DNA of 9,205 nucleotides from Castellaniella sp034007085 (GTDB lineage Bacteria > Pseudomonadota > Gammaproteobacteria > Burkholderiales > Burkholderiaceae_B): NCBI RefSeq assembly GCF_034007085.1, contig NZ_JAVERO010000084.1, positions 1 to 9,205 of the forward strand, given 5' to 3'. This document shows positions 1 to 6,887 of this stretch, one piece after another. Below the pieces are notes generated by a model. It made no database searches and was not told where the DNA came from. It saw nothing but the letters and a program-made list of their open reading frames with translations. Numbering within the stretch: the stretch's first letter is position 1; each line of letters begins with the position of its first letter. The position numbers and the translations under genes are program-made.

Positions 1-14
1 CCGCGCTATCCTTT

Positions 15-32
15 CCCGCCCTGAACGGCGGG
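15..32. terminator. GC-rich hairpin at the window edge, terminator-like
   Basis: CCCGCC at 15-20 pairs perfectly with GGCGGG at 27-32 around a 6-base loop, with a possible G-T pair outside. No T run follows on either strand, so it is terminator-like only in stem and loop. It may mark the end of a gene lying left of the window, or be a chance GC-rich stem. Confidence 0.25.
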
Positions 33-66
33 GCTTGTCGCGCACCGGGTCAGTGCGCTCGGGAAA

Positions 67-103
67 TATTGCAATCCTCAATAATCTCGCGCAGTGGTAT
101 AAC
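67..103 (+). promoter_or_regulatory. Candidate GST promoter: LysR-type dyad plus extended -10
   Basis: TATTG (67-71) and CAATA (79-83) form a perfect 5-bp dyad around 7 bases. It contains T69-N11-A81, the T-N11-A pattern typical of LysR-family regulator sites. Twelve bases further on, TG at 95-96 one base before TATAAC (98-103) makes an extended -10 element, with 5 of 6 matches to TATAAT. The -35 position (about 75-80) is poor and lies inside the dyad, as expected for an activator-dependent promoter. No regulator gene is in the window, so the LysR link is inferred from the pattern alone. Confidence 0.33.
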
Positions 104-136
104 ACAGGTCGCCCTCTTTCTCTCTCTGGGAATCCT

Positions 137-748
137 ATGAAACTCTATTATTTCCCCGGCGCTTGCCCCCTGGTCAGCCACATCGTGCTCGAATGGATCG
201 GCAAGCCCTACGAAACCGTCCGTCTGACACGGGAACAGACCAAAGAGGCCGATTACCTGGCGCTCAACCCGACGGGCGCGGTTCCAACCCTGGTGGATGG
301 CGATTTCGTGCTGACCCAGAGTGCCGCCATCCTGAACTACCTGGCGGAACAGAACCCCGACGCCGGCTTGCTGGGCGACACGCCTCGCGAACGCGCCGAG
401 ACCCACCGCTGGCTGGGGCTGTGCAATTCCGATCTGCACAAGACTTTTGCCCTGGTCTTTTCCCCAGCCTATTACGCTCGGGGCGACGAAGCCCTGGCCA
501 AGGTAGTGGCAGGCCAGGCGGCCGAAAAACTGCGCAGTCTGTTCGCCATCGTCAACGATCGCCTGCGCGGGCGCGACTGGCTGACAGGCAAGCGTTCGGT
601 GGCCGACGCCTACCTGTTCGTGCTGCTGCTGTGGGCAGATGTCAAAAAGATCCCGCTGGACGGTCTGGACGAACTGCGGAAATTCCAGGCCCGCCTGCGG
701 GCCGACAGCGGCGTCCAGGCGGCGCTGTCGGCGCAGGGATTGGCCTGA
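137..748 (+). CDS. Beta-class glutathione S-transferase
   Basis: A 203-residue cytosolic GST, a normal length for the bacterial Beta class. Residues 1-80 are the thioredoxin-like glutathione-binding domain: it opens MKLYYFPGAC with the catalytic-position Cys10 typical of Beta GSTs, has the cis-proline at P50 in GAVPTL, and Q61-S62 where the glutathione gamma-glutamyl group is bound. Residues from about 88 on form the all-helical domain, including LHK (100-102) and the N-capping box SVAD (154-157). The start at 137 is chosen because the family begins at MKLYY; in-frame upstream codons back to 35 do not look like protein. Family members conjugate or reduce electrophiles with glutathione, but the substrate cannot be read from the sequence. 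The gene stands alone, convergent with the liv operon, and shares its terminator hairpin. Confidence 0.93.
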   Translation: MKLYYFPGACPLVSHIVLEWIGKPYETVRLTREQTKEADYLALNPTGAVPTLVDGDFVLTQSAAILNYLAEQNPDAGLLGDTPRERAETHRWLGLCNSDLHKTFALVFSPAYYARGDEALAKVVAGQAAEKLRSLFAIVNDRLRGRDWLTGKRSVADAYLFVLLLWADVKKIPLDGLDELRKFQARLRADSGVQAALSAQGLA

Positions 749-757
749 TGCAGACTG

Positions 758-804
758 CGCCCGGCACACGGCCCCGGCCTGCTGGCAGGGCCGTGTGCCG
801 GGCG
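758..804. terminator. Bidirectional terminator hairpin between GST gene and livF
   Basis: Bases 758-774 and 788-804 form a perfect 17-bp inverted repeat (core CCCGGCACACGGCCC) around a 13-base loop. It begins 10 bases after the GST stop codon and ends 21 bases before the livF stop codon, exactly where two convergent genes need a terminator. There is no T run on either side. Stems of this strength without T tracts are common between convergent genes in GC-rich bacteria; whether termination here is intrinsic or helped by Rho cannot be judged. Confidence 0.7.
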
Positions 805-824
805 GCCTGCTGTCGCTGCGGATC

Positions 825-1532
825 TCAGGCGCCGAGATACGCCTTGCGGACTTCGTCGTTGCTGAGCAGGTTGGCGCCGGTGTCGGCCAGCACGACCTTG
901 CCGGTTTCCAGGACATAGCCCCGATCGGCCACCTGCAGCGCCTTGTTGGCGTTCTGTTCGACCAGAAACACCGTCACGCCCTCGTCACGGATGGTGCGGA
1001 TGATGTCGAAGATCTGCGCGATGATCAGCGGCGCCAGGCCCAGGGTCGGTTCATCCAGCAGCAGCAGCTTGGGGCGTGTCATCAGCGCCCGGCCAATGGC
1101 CAGCATCTGCTGTTCGCCGCCGGACATGGTGCCAGCGCGCTGATTGGCGCGTTCACGCAGGCGTGGGAACAGATCGAAGACATGCGCCATGCCTTCCTCG
1201 GTCTGGGCACGGTTCAGGAAAAACGCCCCCATGTTCAGGTTTTCCGTCACCGTCAGGTCGGGGAACACGCGCCGCCCCTCGGGCGAGATGGCGATCCCCC
1301 GCTGCATGATGACGTGCGTGGGTTCCTGGGTGATGTCCTGATCCAGGAAAGTGATCCTGCCCGAACGGGCACGCGGATTGCCGCAGACCGACATGAGCAG
1401 CGTGGTCTTGCCGGCGCCGTTGGCGCCGATCAGGGTGACGATTTCCCCCTGGTTGACCTCGACGGATACCTCGTTCAGGGCCTGGATGGCCCCATAGAAC
1501 GTGCTGACATTTTCAAGTTTGAGCACGGTCAT
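825..1532 (-). CDS. livF: Branched-chain amino acid ABC transporter, ATP-binding protein LivF
   Basis: A 235-residue cytoplasmic ATPase, the usual LivF size. It pairs with LivG to power import of leucine, isoleucine or valine through LivH/LivM. Visible motifs: Walker A GANGAGKT at 36-43, ABC signature MSGGEQQ at 136-142, Walker B LLLLDEP at 156-162. In the switch loop, VEQN has Gln193 where most ABC ATPases carry His; this swap is normal for LivF and separates it from LivG. The ATG overlaps the livG stop as ATGA (1529-1532), so translation is probably coupled, with a purine-rich GGGGGA just upstream. The same frame stays open into livG, but nothing there resembles LivF, which fixes the start. 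It is the last gene of the operon, followed by the hairpin at 758-804. Confidence 0.96.
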   Translation of the reverse strand: MTVLKLENVSTFYGAIQALNEVSVEVNQGEIVTLIGANGAGKTTLLMSVCGNPRARSGRITFLDQDITQEPTHVIMQRGIAISPEGRRVFPDLTVTENLNMGAFFLNRAQTEEGMAHVFDLFPRLRERANQRAGTMSGGEQQMLAIGRALMTRPKLLLLDEPTLGLAPLIIAQIFDIIRTIRDEGVTVFLVEQNANKALQVADRGYVLETGKVVLADTGANLLSNDEVRKAYLGA

Positions 1533-2293
1533 TCCCCCAGATAGGCTTTGATGACGCGGGGATCCGCGCGGACTTCGTCGGGCAGGCCGGTGGTGATGGG
1601 TTTGCCGTGTTCCATGACCAGGATGCGATCGGATACGCCCATCACCAGACTCATGTCGTGCTCGATCAGCAGCACGGCCACGCCGAATTCGCGGCGCAAC
1701 TGATCGATCAGCTGCTGCAGATCGCGCTTTTCCTGGGGATTCAGGCCCGCTGCCGGCTCGTCGAGCATCAGCAGGCGCGGCTGGGTGATCATGCAACGCG
1801 CGATTTCCAGGCGCCGCTGGTGCCCATAGGCCAGATTGCCGGCCTCGCGGTTGGCGTATTCGCGGATGTCCATGAAATCCAGCCATTGAACCGCGCGCTT
1901 CTTGGCCTCGGCTTCGGACTGCCGGAACGAGCGCAGTTTGAACAGACCGGGCAGCAGGCCGGTTTCCATCAGCGTGTGCTGCGCCACCATCAGGTTTTCG
2001 AGCACGGTCAGGTTCTTGAACAGGCGCACGTTCTGGAATGTGCGCACCAGCCCATGGCGTGCGACCTTGTGGCTGGGCAGGCCGGTGATGGTCTTGCCGT
2101 CCATCAGAATGTCGCCCGTGGTGGGTTTGTAGAAACCGCCCACGCAATTGAAGACCGTGGTCTTGCCTGCGCCATTGGGGCCGATGATGGCAAAGACCTC
2201 GTCGCGGCGCACATCGAATTCGACCTGATCGACAGCCAGCAGACCGCCGAACCGCATGGTCAGTCCGCTGACCTTCAGCAATGTTTCACTCAT
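1529..2293 (-). CDS. livG: Branched-chain amino acid ABC transporter, ATP-binding protein LivG
   Basis: A 254-residue cytoplasmic ATPase, matching the usual LivG length of about 255. Walker A is GPNGAGKT (38-45), the Q-loop glutamine is Q87 in TFQN, Walker B is LLMLDEP (174-180) and the switch histidine is H212 in IEHDM. The signature region reads LAYGHQRR (154-161) instead of LSGGQ, the known LivG-type variant, so it is not a defect. A longer insert (about 105-135) before the signature is also typical of LivG compared with LivF. Its ATG overlaps the livM stop as ATGA (2290-2293) and its stop overlaps the livF start in the same way, indicating a translationally coupled livM-livG-livF block. 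No strong Shine-Dalgarno is seen, which fits coupling. Confidence 0.97.
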   Translation of the reverse strand: MSETLLKVSGLTMRFGGLLAVDQVEFDVRRDEVFAIIGPNGAGKTTVFNCVGGFYKPTTGDILMDGKTITGLPSHKVARHGLVRTFQNVRLFKNLTVLENLMVAQHTLMETGLLPGLFKLRSFRQSEAEAKKRAVQWLDFMDIREYANREAGNLAYGHQRRLEIARCMITQPRLLMLDEPAAGLNPQEKRDLQQLIDQLRREFGVAVLLIEHDMSLVMGVSDRILVMEHGKPITTGLPDEVRADPRVIKAYLGE

Positions 2294-3525
2294 GATTCCA
2301 ATTCCACTTGCGGACGTTTCACCGGCAACAGGCCTTGCGGGCGCCAGACCATCATGACGACCATGACCAGGCCGAAAATCAGCATGCGGTATTCGGCGAA
2401 TTCACGGGCGATCTCGGGCACGACGGTCAGCAGCACGGCGGCCAGAATGACCCCCAGCTGGGACCCCATGCCGCCCAGCACGACGATGGCCAGGATCAGC
2501 GCCGATTCGATGAAGGTGAAGGATTCCGGATTGACCAGGCCCTGGCGCGCGGCAAAGAATGCGCCGCCGAAGCCGGCGAACATGGCGCCCATGGTGAACG
2601 CCGACAGCTTGATGTTGCGCGGATTCAGGCCCAGGGACCGGCAGGCGATCTCGTCCTCGCGCAGGGCTTCCCAGGCGCGACCGATCGGCATGCGGATCAG
2701 GCGGCTGGTGAAATACAGGGTGAACAGCACCAGCACCAGGGCCATCAGGTACAGGTAGATGACCACGTCCTGGCTGTCAAAGGTCCAGCCCATCAATTCA
2801 TGGAAAGTCGGCGTGCCGTCCGTCGAGCGACGCACCATCTGGTAGCCGAAGAACGACGGCTTGGGAATGCCGGAAATGCCGTCCGGGCCGCCCGTGATGC
2901 CGGTCAGGTTGATGAGCAGCAGACGAATGATTTCACCAAAGCCCAGTGTCACGATGGCCAGATAATCGCCGCGCAGCCGCAGCACCGGAAAGCCCAGGAT
3001 GAAACCGAAGAAAGCCGACACCAGCCCGGCAAGCGGCAGTGCCTGCCAGAAACCCCAGCCGGCCCAGTGATACAGCAGCGCATAGGTGTAGGCCCCCGTG
3101 GCGTAGAACCCGACAAACCCCAGGTCCAGCAGGCCGGCAAAGCCCACCACGATGTTCAGGCCCAGGCCGAGCATGACGTAAATCAGCACCAACGTGGCGA
3201 TATCCACCTGGGCTCGCCCCGTGAAAAATGGCCAGGCCAGCGCGAACAGCACCAGCACCACGATCGCCCGGTGGCGGAACGAGTCCGTAATGGTCGGCAT
3301 GCGCCATCGCGATGGCGCGGCAACCTTGCCGGCCCGCCGCTGGCGCAGCCAGGCGTTCACAAGCTGGACCACGAAGACGGCCAACATGCCGCCCAGGATC
3401 ATCTTCCAGTCGGGTTGCAGATAGGTTTCCTGGCCCCGGCGCAGGATCTGCAGACCATACACGGGCGCAATGATCACCCCCGCCAGCAGCGAGGCGATTG
3501 CTGCGTTCTTGAGATTCTGGTTCAT
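2290..3525 (-). CDS. livM: Branched-chain amino acid ABC transporter, permease LivM
   Basis: A 411-residue inner-membrane permease, close to the E. coli LivM length of about 425. It forms the translocation pore with LivH. Hydrophobic segments are clear at about 8-27, 42-60, 87-101, 108-129, 160-181, 188-209, 254-272, 308-326, 340-370 and 381-394. The two N-terminal segments before the conserved core are typical of LivM and absent from LivH. The family core motifs NIVVGFAGLLDLGFVGFYA (124-142) and RGDYLAIVTLGFGE (185-198) are intact. The cytoplasmic loop that contacts the ATPase is around 282-305 (GRAWEALREDEIACRSLGLN). The ATG directly follows the livH stop (TAAATG) with no gap, and GAGGTGG inside the livH end (3537-3543) can serve as Shine-Dalgarno. 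Confidence 0.96.
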   Translation of the reverse strand: MNQNLKNAAIASLLAGVIIAPVYGLQILRRGQETYLQPDWKMILGGMLAVFVVQLVNAWLRQRRAGKVAAPSRWRMPTITDSFRHRAIVVLVLFALAWPFFTGRAQVDIATLVLIYVMLGLGLNIVVGFAGLLDLGFVGFYATGAYTYALLYHWAGWGFWQALPLAGLVSAFFGFILGFPVLRLRGDYLAIVTLGFGEIIRLLLINLTGITGGPDGISGIPKPSFFGYQMVRRSTDGTPTFHELMGWTFDSQDVVIYLYLMALVLVLFTLYFTSRLIRMPIGRAWEALREDEIACRSLGLNPRNIKLSAFTMGAMFAGFGGAFFAARQGLVNPESFTFIESALILAIVVLGGMGSQLGVILAAVLLTVVPEIAREFAEYRMLIFGLVMVVMMVWRPQGLLPVKRPQVELES

Positions 3526-4455
<930 letters not shown>

Positions 4456-4461
4456 AATGTC

Positions 4462-4470
4462 GGGGGGGGG
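4462..4470 (-). repeat. Homopolymer run of nine C (coding strand) just before livH
   Basis: Nine consecutive G on the given strand, so nine C in the livJ-livH transcript, ending 6 bases before the livH ATG. It occupies the place where a ribosome binding site would be expected. Runs of this length can slip during replication and are also error-prone in sequencing and assembly. The run lies outside any coding frame, so length changes would alter spacing or translation efficiency, not cause a frameshift. Confidence 0.9.
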
Positions 4471-4518
4471 AATAAGACAAAAAGATGGCCGGGCGGCCCG
4501 CGCCCGGAAGAACCGCAG

Positions 4519-4541
4519 CGGCCCCGGTTTTGCCGGGGCCG
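4519..4541 (-). terminator. Intercistronic hairpin between livJ and livH, likely attenuator
   Basis: CGGCCCCGG (4519-4527) and CCGGGGCCG (4533-4541) form a perfect 9-bp stem with a 5-base loop, 10 bases after the livJ stop codon. On the transcribed strand the bases that follow include TTCTTCC, a broken pyrimidine run and not a strong T tract. Such a stem probably ends part of the transcripts and protects the 3' end of livJ mRNA. That gives more binding protein than permease, a common arrangement for ABC importers. This role is inferred from position and shape. Confidence 0.6.
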
Positions 4542-4551
4542 TCCTGGCCCG

Positions 4552-5670
4552 TCAGGGCTGGATCTGTGTCAGGTTGCCGTCGGCATCCCAGCGGAAGACC
4601 GCGAACTCGAAGTGCTTGAGGTCGCCCTTCGCATCATAATCGACCTTGCCGATGGCGGTATCAAAGCTGTGGCCATGCATGTAGTCGGCGACCTTGGCCG
4701 GGTCCGTGCCGACGGCATTGATGCTGTCGGCCAGCACCTGCATCGCCGCATAGGCAGTCATGGTGAACGCGCCATCGGGGCTGCGCTGGTATTTCTTGAA
4801 CTGTTCGAGAATCTGCTCGTTGCCCTCGCGCTTGGTGAAGTCCGCAGGCAGCGTCACCAGCAGCTTGTCCACGGCCGGGCCGGCGATGGCGGCCAGGTCC
4901 TTGTTGGCCACGCCTTCGGGACCCATGAACTGGGTTTCCAGGCCCTGTTCACGCGCCTGGCGCAGCAACAGGCCCAGTTCGGGGTGGTAGCCGCCGAAAT
5001 AGATCAGATCGGGATCCAGGGCCTTCAGTTTCGAGATCACGGCAGAATAATCGCTGTCGCCGACGTTGATGCCTTCGAACATGGCGATGTTCACGCCGTC
5101 TTTTTCCAGGGATTTCTGGACCTGGGTGGCCACCCCGTTGCCGTAGGTCTGCTTGTCGTGCAGGATGGCGACTTTCTTGGGTTTGAGCTGCTTGGCAATG
5201 TAGTCGGCAGCAAAAGGCCCCTGTTGGTCGTCGCGGCCGATGGTGCGGAAAAAGAAATGCGGCTTGATCGTGTCGGTGACCAGTGGGGACGTAGCACCCG
5301 GGGTAATGGCAACGATGCCTTCCTGTTCATAGACATTGACCGCCGGGACCGTGGTCCCCGAGCAGGCATGGGCCACCGCGAACTTGGCACCCGAATTGAC
5401 CACCCGATTGGCCGCCGGCACGGCCTGCTTGGGCTCGCAGCCGTCGTCGATCAGCAGCGGCTCGATCTTCATGCCTTTGATGCCGCCGGCTTCGTTCATG
5501 GCGTCGATGGCCGTCAGCGCACCCGCCTGGATCTGATCGCCATACTGGGTGTTGGGGCCGGTCATTGGCTGGGGAATGCCGATCTTGAGGGTTTCGGCCT
5601 GGGCGCCGGCAGCCAGAGTCAGTGCTCCGAATGCAAGGACGCAGGGGGTGATGCGCAATTTGAACTTCAT
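4552..5670 (-). CDS. livJ: Periplasmic branched-chain amino acid binding protein (LivJ/LivK type)
   Basis: A 372-residue precursor of the Leu/Ile/Val binding protein that feeds LivHMGF. Residues 1-25 are a type I signal peptide (charged MKFKLR, hydrophobic core, AQA before ETLKIG). Counting the mature protein from E26, the positions known for ligand binding in E. coli LivJ are present: Tyr18 (Y43), Ser79 (S104), Thr102 (T127) and, one residue shifted, Glu226 (E252). C78 and C103 match the mature 53-78 disulfide. These correspondences are from memory of the E. coli structure and support true branched-chain specificity, although related proteins may bind other amino acids. The start has a good Shine-Dalgarno, GGAGA, at 5678-5682 (7-base spacing). 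It is the first gene of the operon, with its own leader and promoter region, and is followed by an attenuator-like hairpin. Confidence 0.95.
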   Translation of the reverse strand: MKFKLRITPCVLAFGALTLAAGAQAETLKIGIPQPMTGPNTQYGDQIQAGALTAIDAMNEAGGIKGMKIEPLLIDDGCEPKQAVPAANRVVNSGAKFAVAHACSGTTVPAVNVYEQEGIVAITPGATSPLVTDTIKPHFFFRTIGRDDQQGPFAADYIAKQLKPKKVAILHDKQTYGNGVATQVQKSLEKDGVNIAMFEGINVGDSDYSAVISKLKALDPDLIYFGGYHPELGLLLRQAREQGLETQFMGPEGVANKDLAAIAGPAVDKLLVTLPADFTKREGNEQILEQFKKYQRSPDGAFTMTAYAAMQVLADSINAVGTDPAKVADYMHGHSFDTAIGKVDYDAKGDLKHFEFAVFRWDADGNLTQIQP

Positions 5671-5695
5671 CCGATTGTCTCCGGTAGAGGCGCCG

Positions 5696-5741
5696 TTGGC
5701 GTTTTCAACAACCCGGTCGGGGTTGAAGCCAGGGGCGCCAA
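5696..5741 (-). promoter_or_regulatory. Nested stem-loops in the livJ leader
   Basis: TTGGCG (5696-5701) pairs with CGCCAA (5736-5741), and within it CAACCC (5709-5714) pairs with GGGTTG (5720-5725) around a 5-base loop. The structure lies in the likely 5' untranslated region, ending 13 bases before the livJ Shine-Dalgarno, and could affect translation or mRNA stability. I do not recognise it as a named riboswitch, and I see no leader-peptide frame rich in Leu, Ile or Val codons. Confidence 0.35.
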
Positions 5742-5778
5742 AAGCCTTGGTTTTGCTTCCGCCCTGAGCGGCAGGCGT

Positions 5779-5808
5779 ATTCTGACGGCTTCACCCTGAT
5801 AGTGTCAC
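5779..5808 (-). promoter_or_regulatory. Candidate sigma-70-type promoter of the liv operon
   Basis: Reading the minus strand, GTGACA (5808-5803) matches the -35 consensus TTGACA at 5 of 6 bases, and CAGAAT (5784-5779) matches TATAAT at 4 of 6, with an 18-base spacer. Transcription would start near 5772, giving a leader of about 100 bases before livJ. It lies between proC and livJ, so liv can be expressed independently of proC, which is on the same strand upstream. Confidence 0.42.
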
Positions 5809-5810
5809 TA
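5800..5810. promoter_or_regulatory. 11-bp palindrome over the livJ -35, possible operator
   Basis: TAGTGTCACTA is a perfect 5+1+5 palindrome that covers the whole candidate -35 hexamer of the liv promoter. A protein bound here would block RNA polymerase. The regulator is unknown: Lrp is the classic liv regulator in E. coli, but its consensus is too loose to claim from this site. Confidence 0.35.
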
Positions 5811-5855
5811 CGGTTAATCCCTTATGACGGAACGTGACGGCGCGCGCCGCCCGGC

Positions 5856-5877
5856 GATCCGGGTCGGAAACCGGATC
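5856..5877 (-). terminator. Hairpin at the end of proC
   Basis: GATCCGG (5856-5862) and CCGGATC (5871-5877) form a perfect 7-bp stem with an 8-base loop, overlapping the proC stop codon. A further 10-bp palindrome, GGCGCGCGCC (5839-5848), follows in the direction of transcription. There is no T tract, so termination may be weak and some proC transcripts could run into livJ. Confidence 0.4.
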
Positions 5878-6709
5878 AGGCCGAAAATTCGCGTGCCAGT
5901 TCACCTGCACGCTGGGCGGCGGCAGCGACTGCCTGGCGCATGATGCCGGGCAGGTCCCGGTCCTGGAAGACCGCCAGGGCCGCTGCGGTGGTGCCGCCCT
6001 TGGACGTGACCCGTTCGCGCAGGACTGCGGGCGAATCCGGCGACAGGGCCGCCAACTGCGTGGCGCCATGAAAAGTGCCCAGCGCCAGCTGGCGCGCCTG
6101 GTCCGGCGTCAGCCCTTGTTCGATGCCAGCCGCAATCAGGGATTCCAGGAACAGAAACACATAGGCCGGGCCGCTGCCGGACACCGCCGTGACCGCGTCG
6201 ATGGCGGCGTCGCCATCCACCCAGATGATCTCGCCGACAGCACGCAGCAGGGTTTCGGCCAGGGCGCGGTCGGATTCGTCCACGCCCGGCAGGGCCGTCA
6301 TGCCCGTCATGCCGCTGGCGATCAGCGCAGGCGTATTGGGCATGCAGCGCACGATCCGATCGTAAGGCCGGCCATCCGTACCCAGCCAGCGCGCGATCGC
6401 CGCCCCGGGGATACCGGCGGCAATGCTGATCACCAGCGTATCGGGACGCAACCAGGGCTGGCATTGGCGCACGACCTGGGCCATGACCTGGGGCTTGACG
6501 GCGAAAAACCAGACACTGCATTCGGACAGGCGCGCGCCGGGGGCCGCCGCCGTGGTGGTGCCCAGCGCATCCCAGCGGCCGCGCGTACCCGCGTCGGGAT
6601 CGATGACATGGACGTTGCCGGCTGCGCAGCGCCGGCCAATCAGGCCGCTGGCCAGGGCATTGGCCATATTGCCGCCGCCGATGAGCGCGAGAGAGAATTC
6701 GGTTTCCAT
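5876..6709 (-). CDS. proC: Pyrroline-5-carboxylate reductase
   Basis: A 277-residue cytosolic enzyme that reduces 1-pyrroline-5-carboxylate to L-proline with NAD(P)H, the last step of proline synthesis. Length fits the family (E. coli about 269). The Rossmann nucleotide-binding loop is GGGNMA (11-16), followed by FAVKPQ (69-74) and MPNTPA (123-128). The C-terminal dimerisation and catalytic domain has AVSGSGPAY (175-183), the conserved VTSKGGTT (234-241) and the C-terminal family signature around 254-271 (PGIMRQAVAAAAQRAGEL). The start at METEF is chosen because family members begin a few residues before the glycine loop; a TTG seven codons upstream is possible but less likely. No Shine-Dalgarno precedes the ATG. 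The gene is divergent from ugpB and upstream of livJ on the same strand, with no evident pathway link to either. Confidence 0.95.
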   Translation of the reverse strand: METEFSLALIGGGNMANALASGLIGRRCAAGNVHVIDPDAGTRGRWDALGTTTAAAPGARLSECSVWFFAVKPQVMAQVVRQCQPWLRPDTLVISIAAGIPGAAIARWLGTDGRPYDRIVRCMPNTPALIASGMTGMTALPGVDESDRALAETLLRAVGEIIWVDGDAAIDAVTAVSGSGPAYVFLFLESLIAAGIEQGLTPDQARQLALGTFHGATQLAALSPDSPAVLRERVTSKGGTTAAALAVFQDRDLPGIMRQAVAAAAQRAGELAREFSA

Positions 6710-6717
6710 GACCAGGC

Positions 6718-6747
6718 ATTGTAAGGACAAGCGAGACCGGATAGAAA
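6718..6747 (-). promoter_or_regulatory. Weak candidate proC promoter very close to the start codon
   Basis: On the minus strand TACAAT (6723-6718) is a 5 of 6 match to the -10 consensus, with TTTCTA (6747-6742, 3 of 6) 18 bases upstream. Transcription would begin only about 0-2 bases before the proC ATG, so the mRNA would be leaderless or nearly so. That agrees with the missing ribosome binding site. The -35 is poor, so this is tentative. Confidence 0.3.
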
Positions 6748-6821
6748 CCCCCGCCGTGCGCAGCAGAAAGAAAACGGACAGGAAACGAAAAGAAAAGCAA
6801 GGAAATCAGGGATTGCCAAAG

Positions 6822-6855
6822 CTGTCACAAGCTGATCACAATGAGTTCCTACAAT
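6822..6855 (+). promoter_or_regulatory. Candidate PhoB-dependent ugp promoter (Pho box plus -10)
   Basis: CTGTCACAAGCTGATCAC (6822-6839) agrees with the E. coli Pho box CTGTCATAAAACTGTCAC at 12 of 18 positions by eye: the first half-site is nearly perfect, the second keeps only TCAC. TCACAA recurs 11 bases apart (6825-6830 and 6836-6841), the spacing of PhoB half-sites. After exactly 10 bases comes TACAAT (6850-6855), a 5 of 6 -10 element. In known Pho promoters the box replaces the -35 and ends about 10 bases before the -10, and ugpB in E. coli is a classic PhoB target. The -35 position proper is poor, as expected for an activated promoter. Confidence 0.55.
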
Positions 6856-6887
6856 CCCCCCGCCGCCCCTCGGGCAGGACCGGGGGG
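6856..6887 (+). promoter_or_regulatory. Hairpin in the ugpB 5' leader
   Basis: CCCCCCG (6856-6862) pairs perfectly with CGGGGGG (6881-6887); inside, GCCC (6865-6868) pairs with GGGC (6872-6875). The stem starts right after the -10 element and ends 10 bases before the AGGAG ribosome binding site. If transcription begins near 6862, only part of the outer stem would be in the mRNA, so its RNA role depends on the true start point. Confidence 0.4.

Noticed and set aside
35..136. Upstream extension of the GST gene by 34 codons
   Set aside because: GST family proteins start at MKLYY; the extra part is not protein-like and would contain the promoter elements.
1820..1841. LivG signature LAYGHQRR differing from the standard ABC signature, as a possible defect
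   Set aside because: This variant is normal for the LivG family, as is Gln in place of the switch His in LivF.
1533..2147. livF frame staying open into livG, suggesting a fusion protein
   Set aside because: The upstream part is an out-of-frame reading of livG; LivF homology begins exactly at the ATG at 1532.
1607..2758. 383-codon plus-strand frame opposite livG and the end of livM
   Set aside because: Antisense to confirmed genes, with no recognisable protein features; a composition effect.
4612..5799. 395-codon plus-strand frame opposite livJ
   Set aside because: Antisense to livJ, whose ligand residues and signal peptide are all in place; no independent evidence for a gene.
5834..6724. 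296-codon plus-strand frame opposite proC
   Set aside because: proC on the minus strand has intact family motifs throughout, while this frame is Arg/Ala/Gly-rich noise.
6813..6842. Alternative ugpB promoter TTGCCA-18-CACAAT
   Set aside because: The -35 is good but CACAAT matches only 4 of 6 bases, and it would overlap the Pho-box-like repeat; the downstream TACAAT with Pho-box spacing is the better explanation, although this one cannot be fully excluded.
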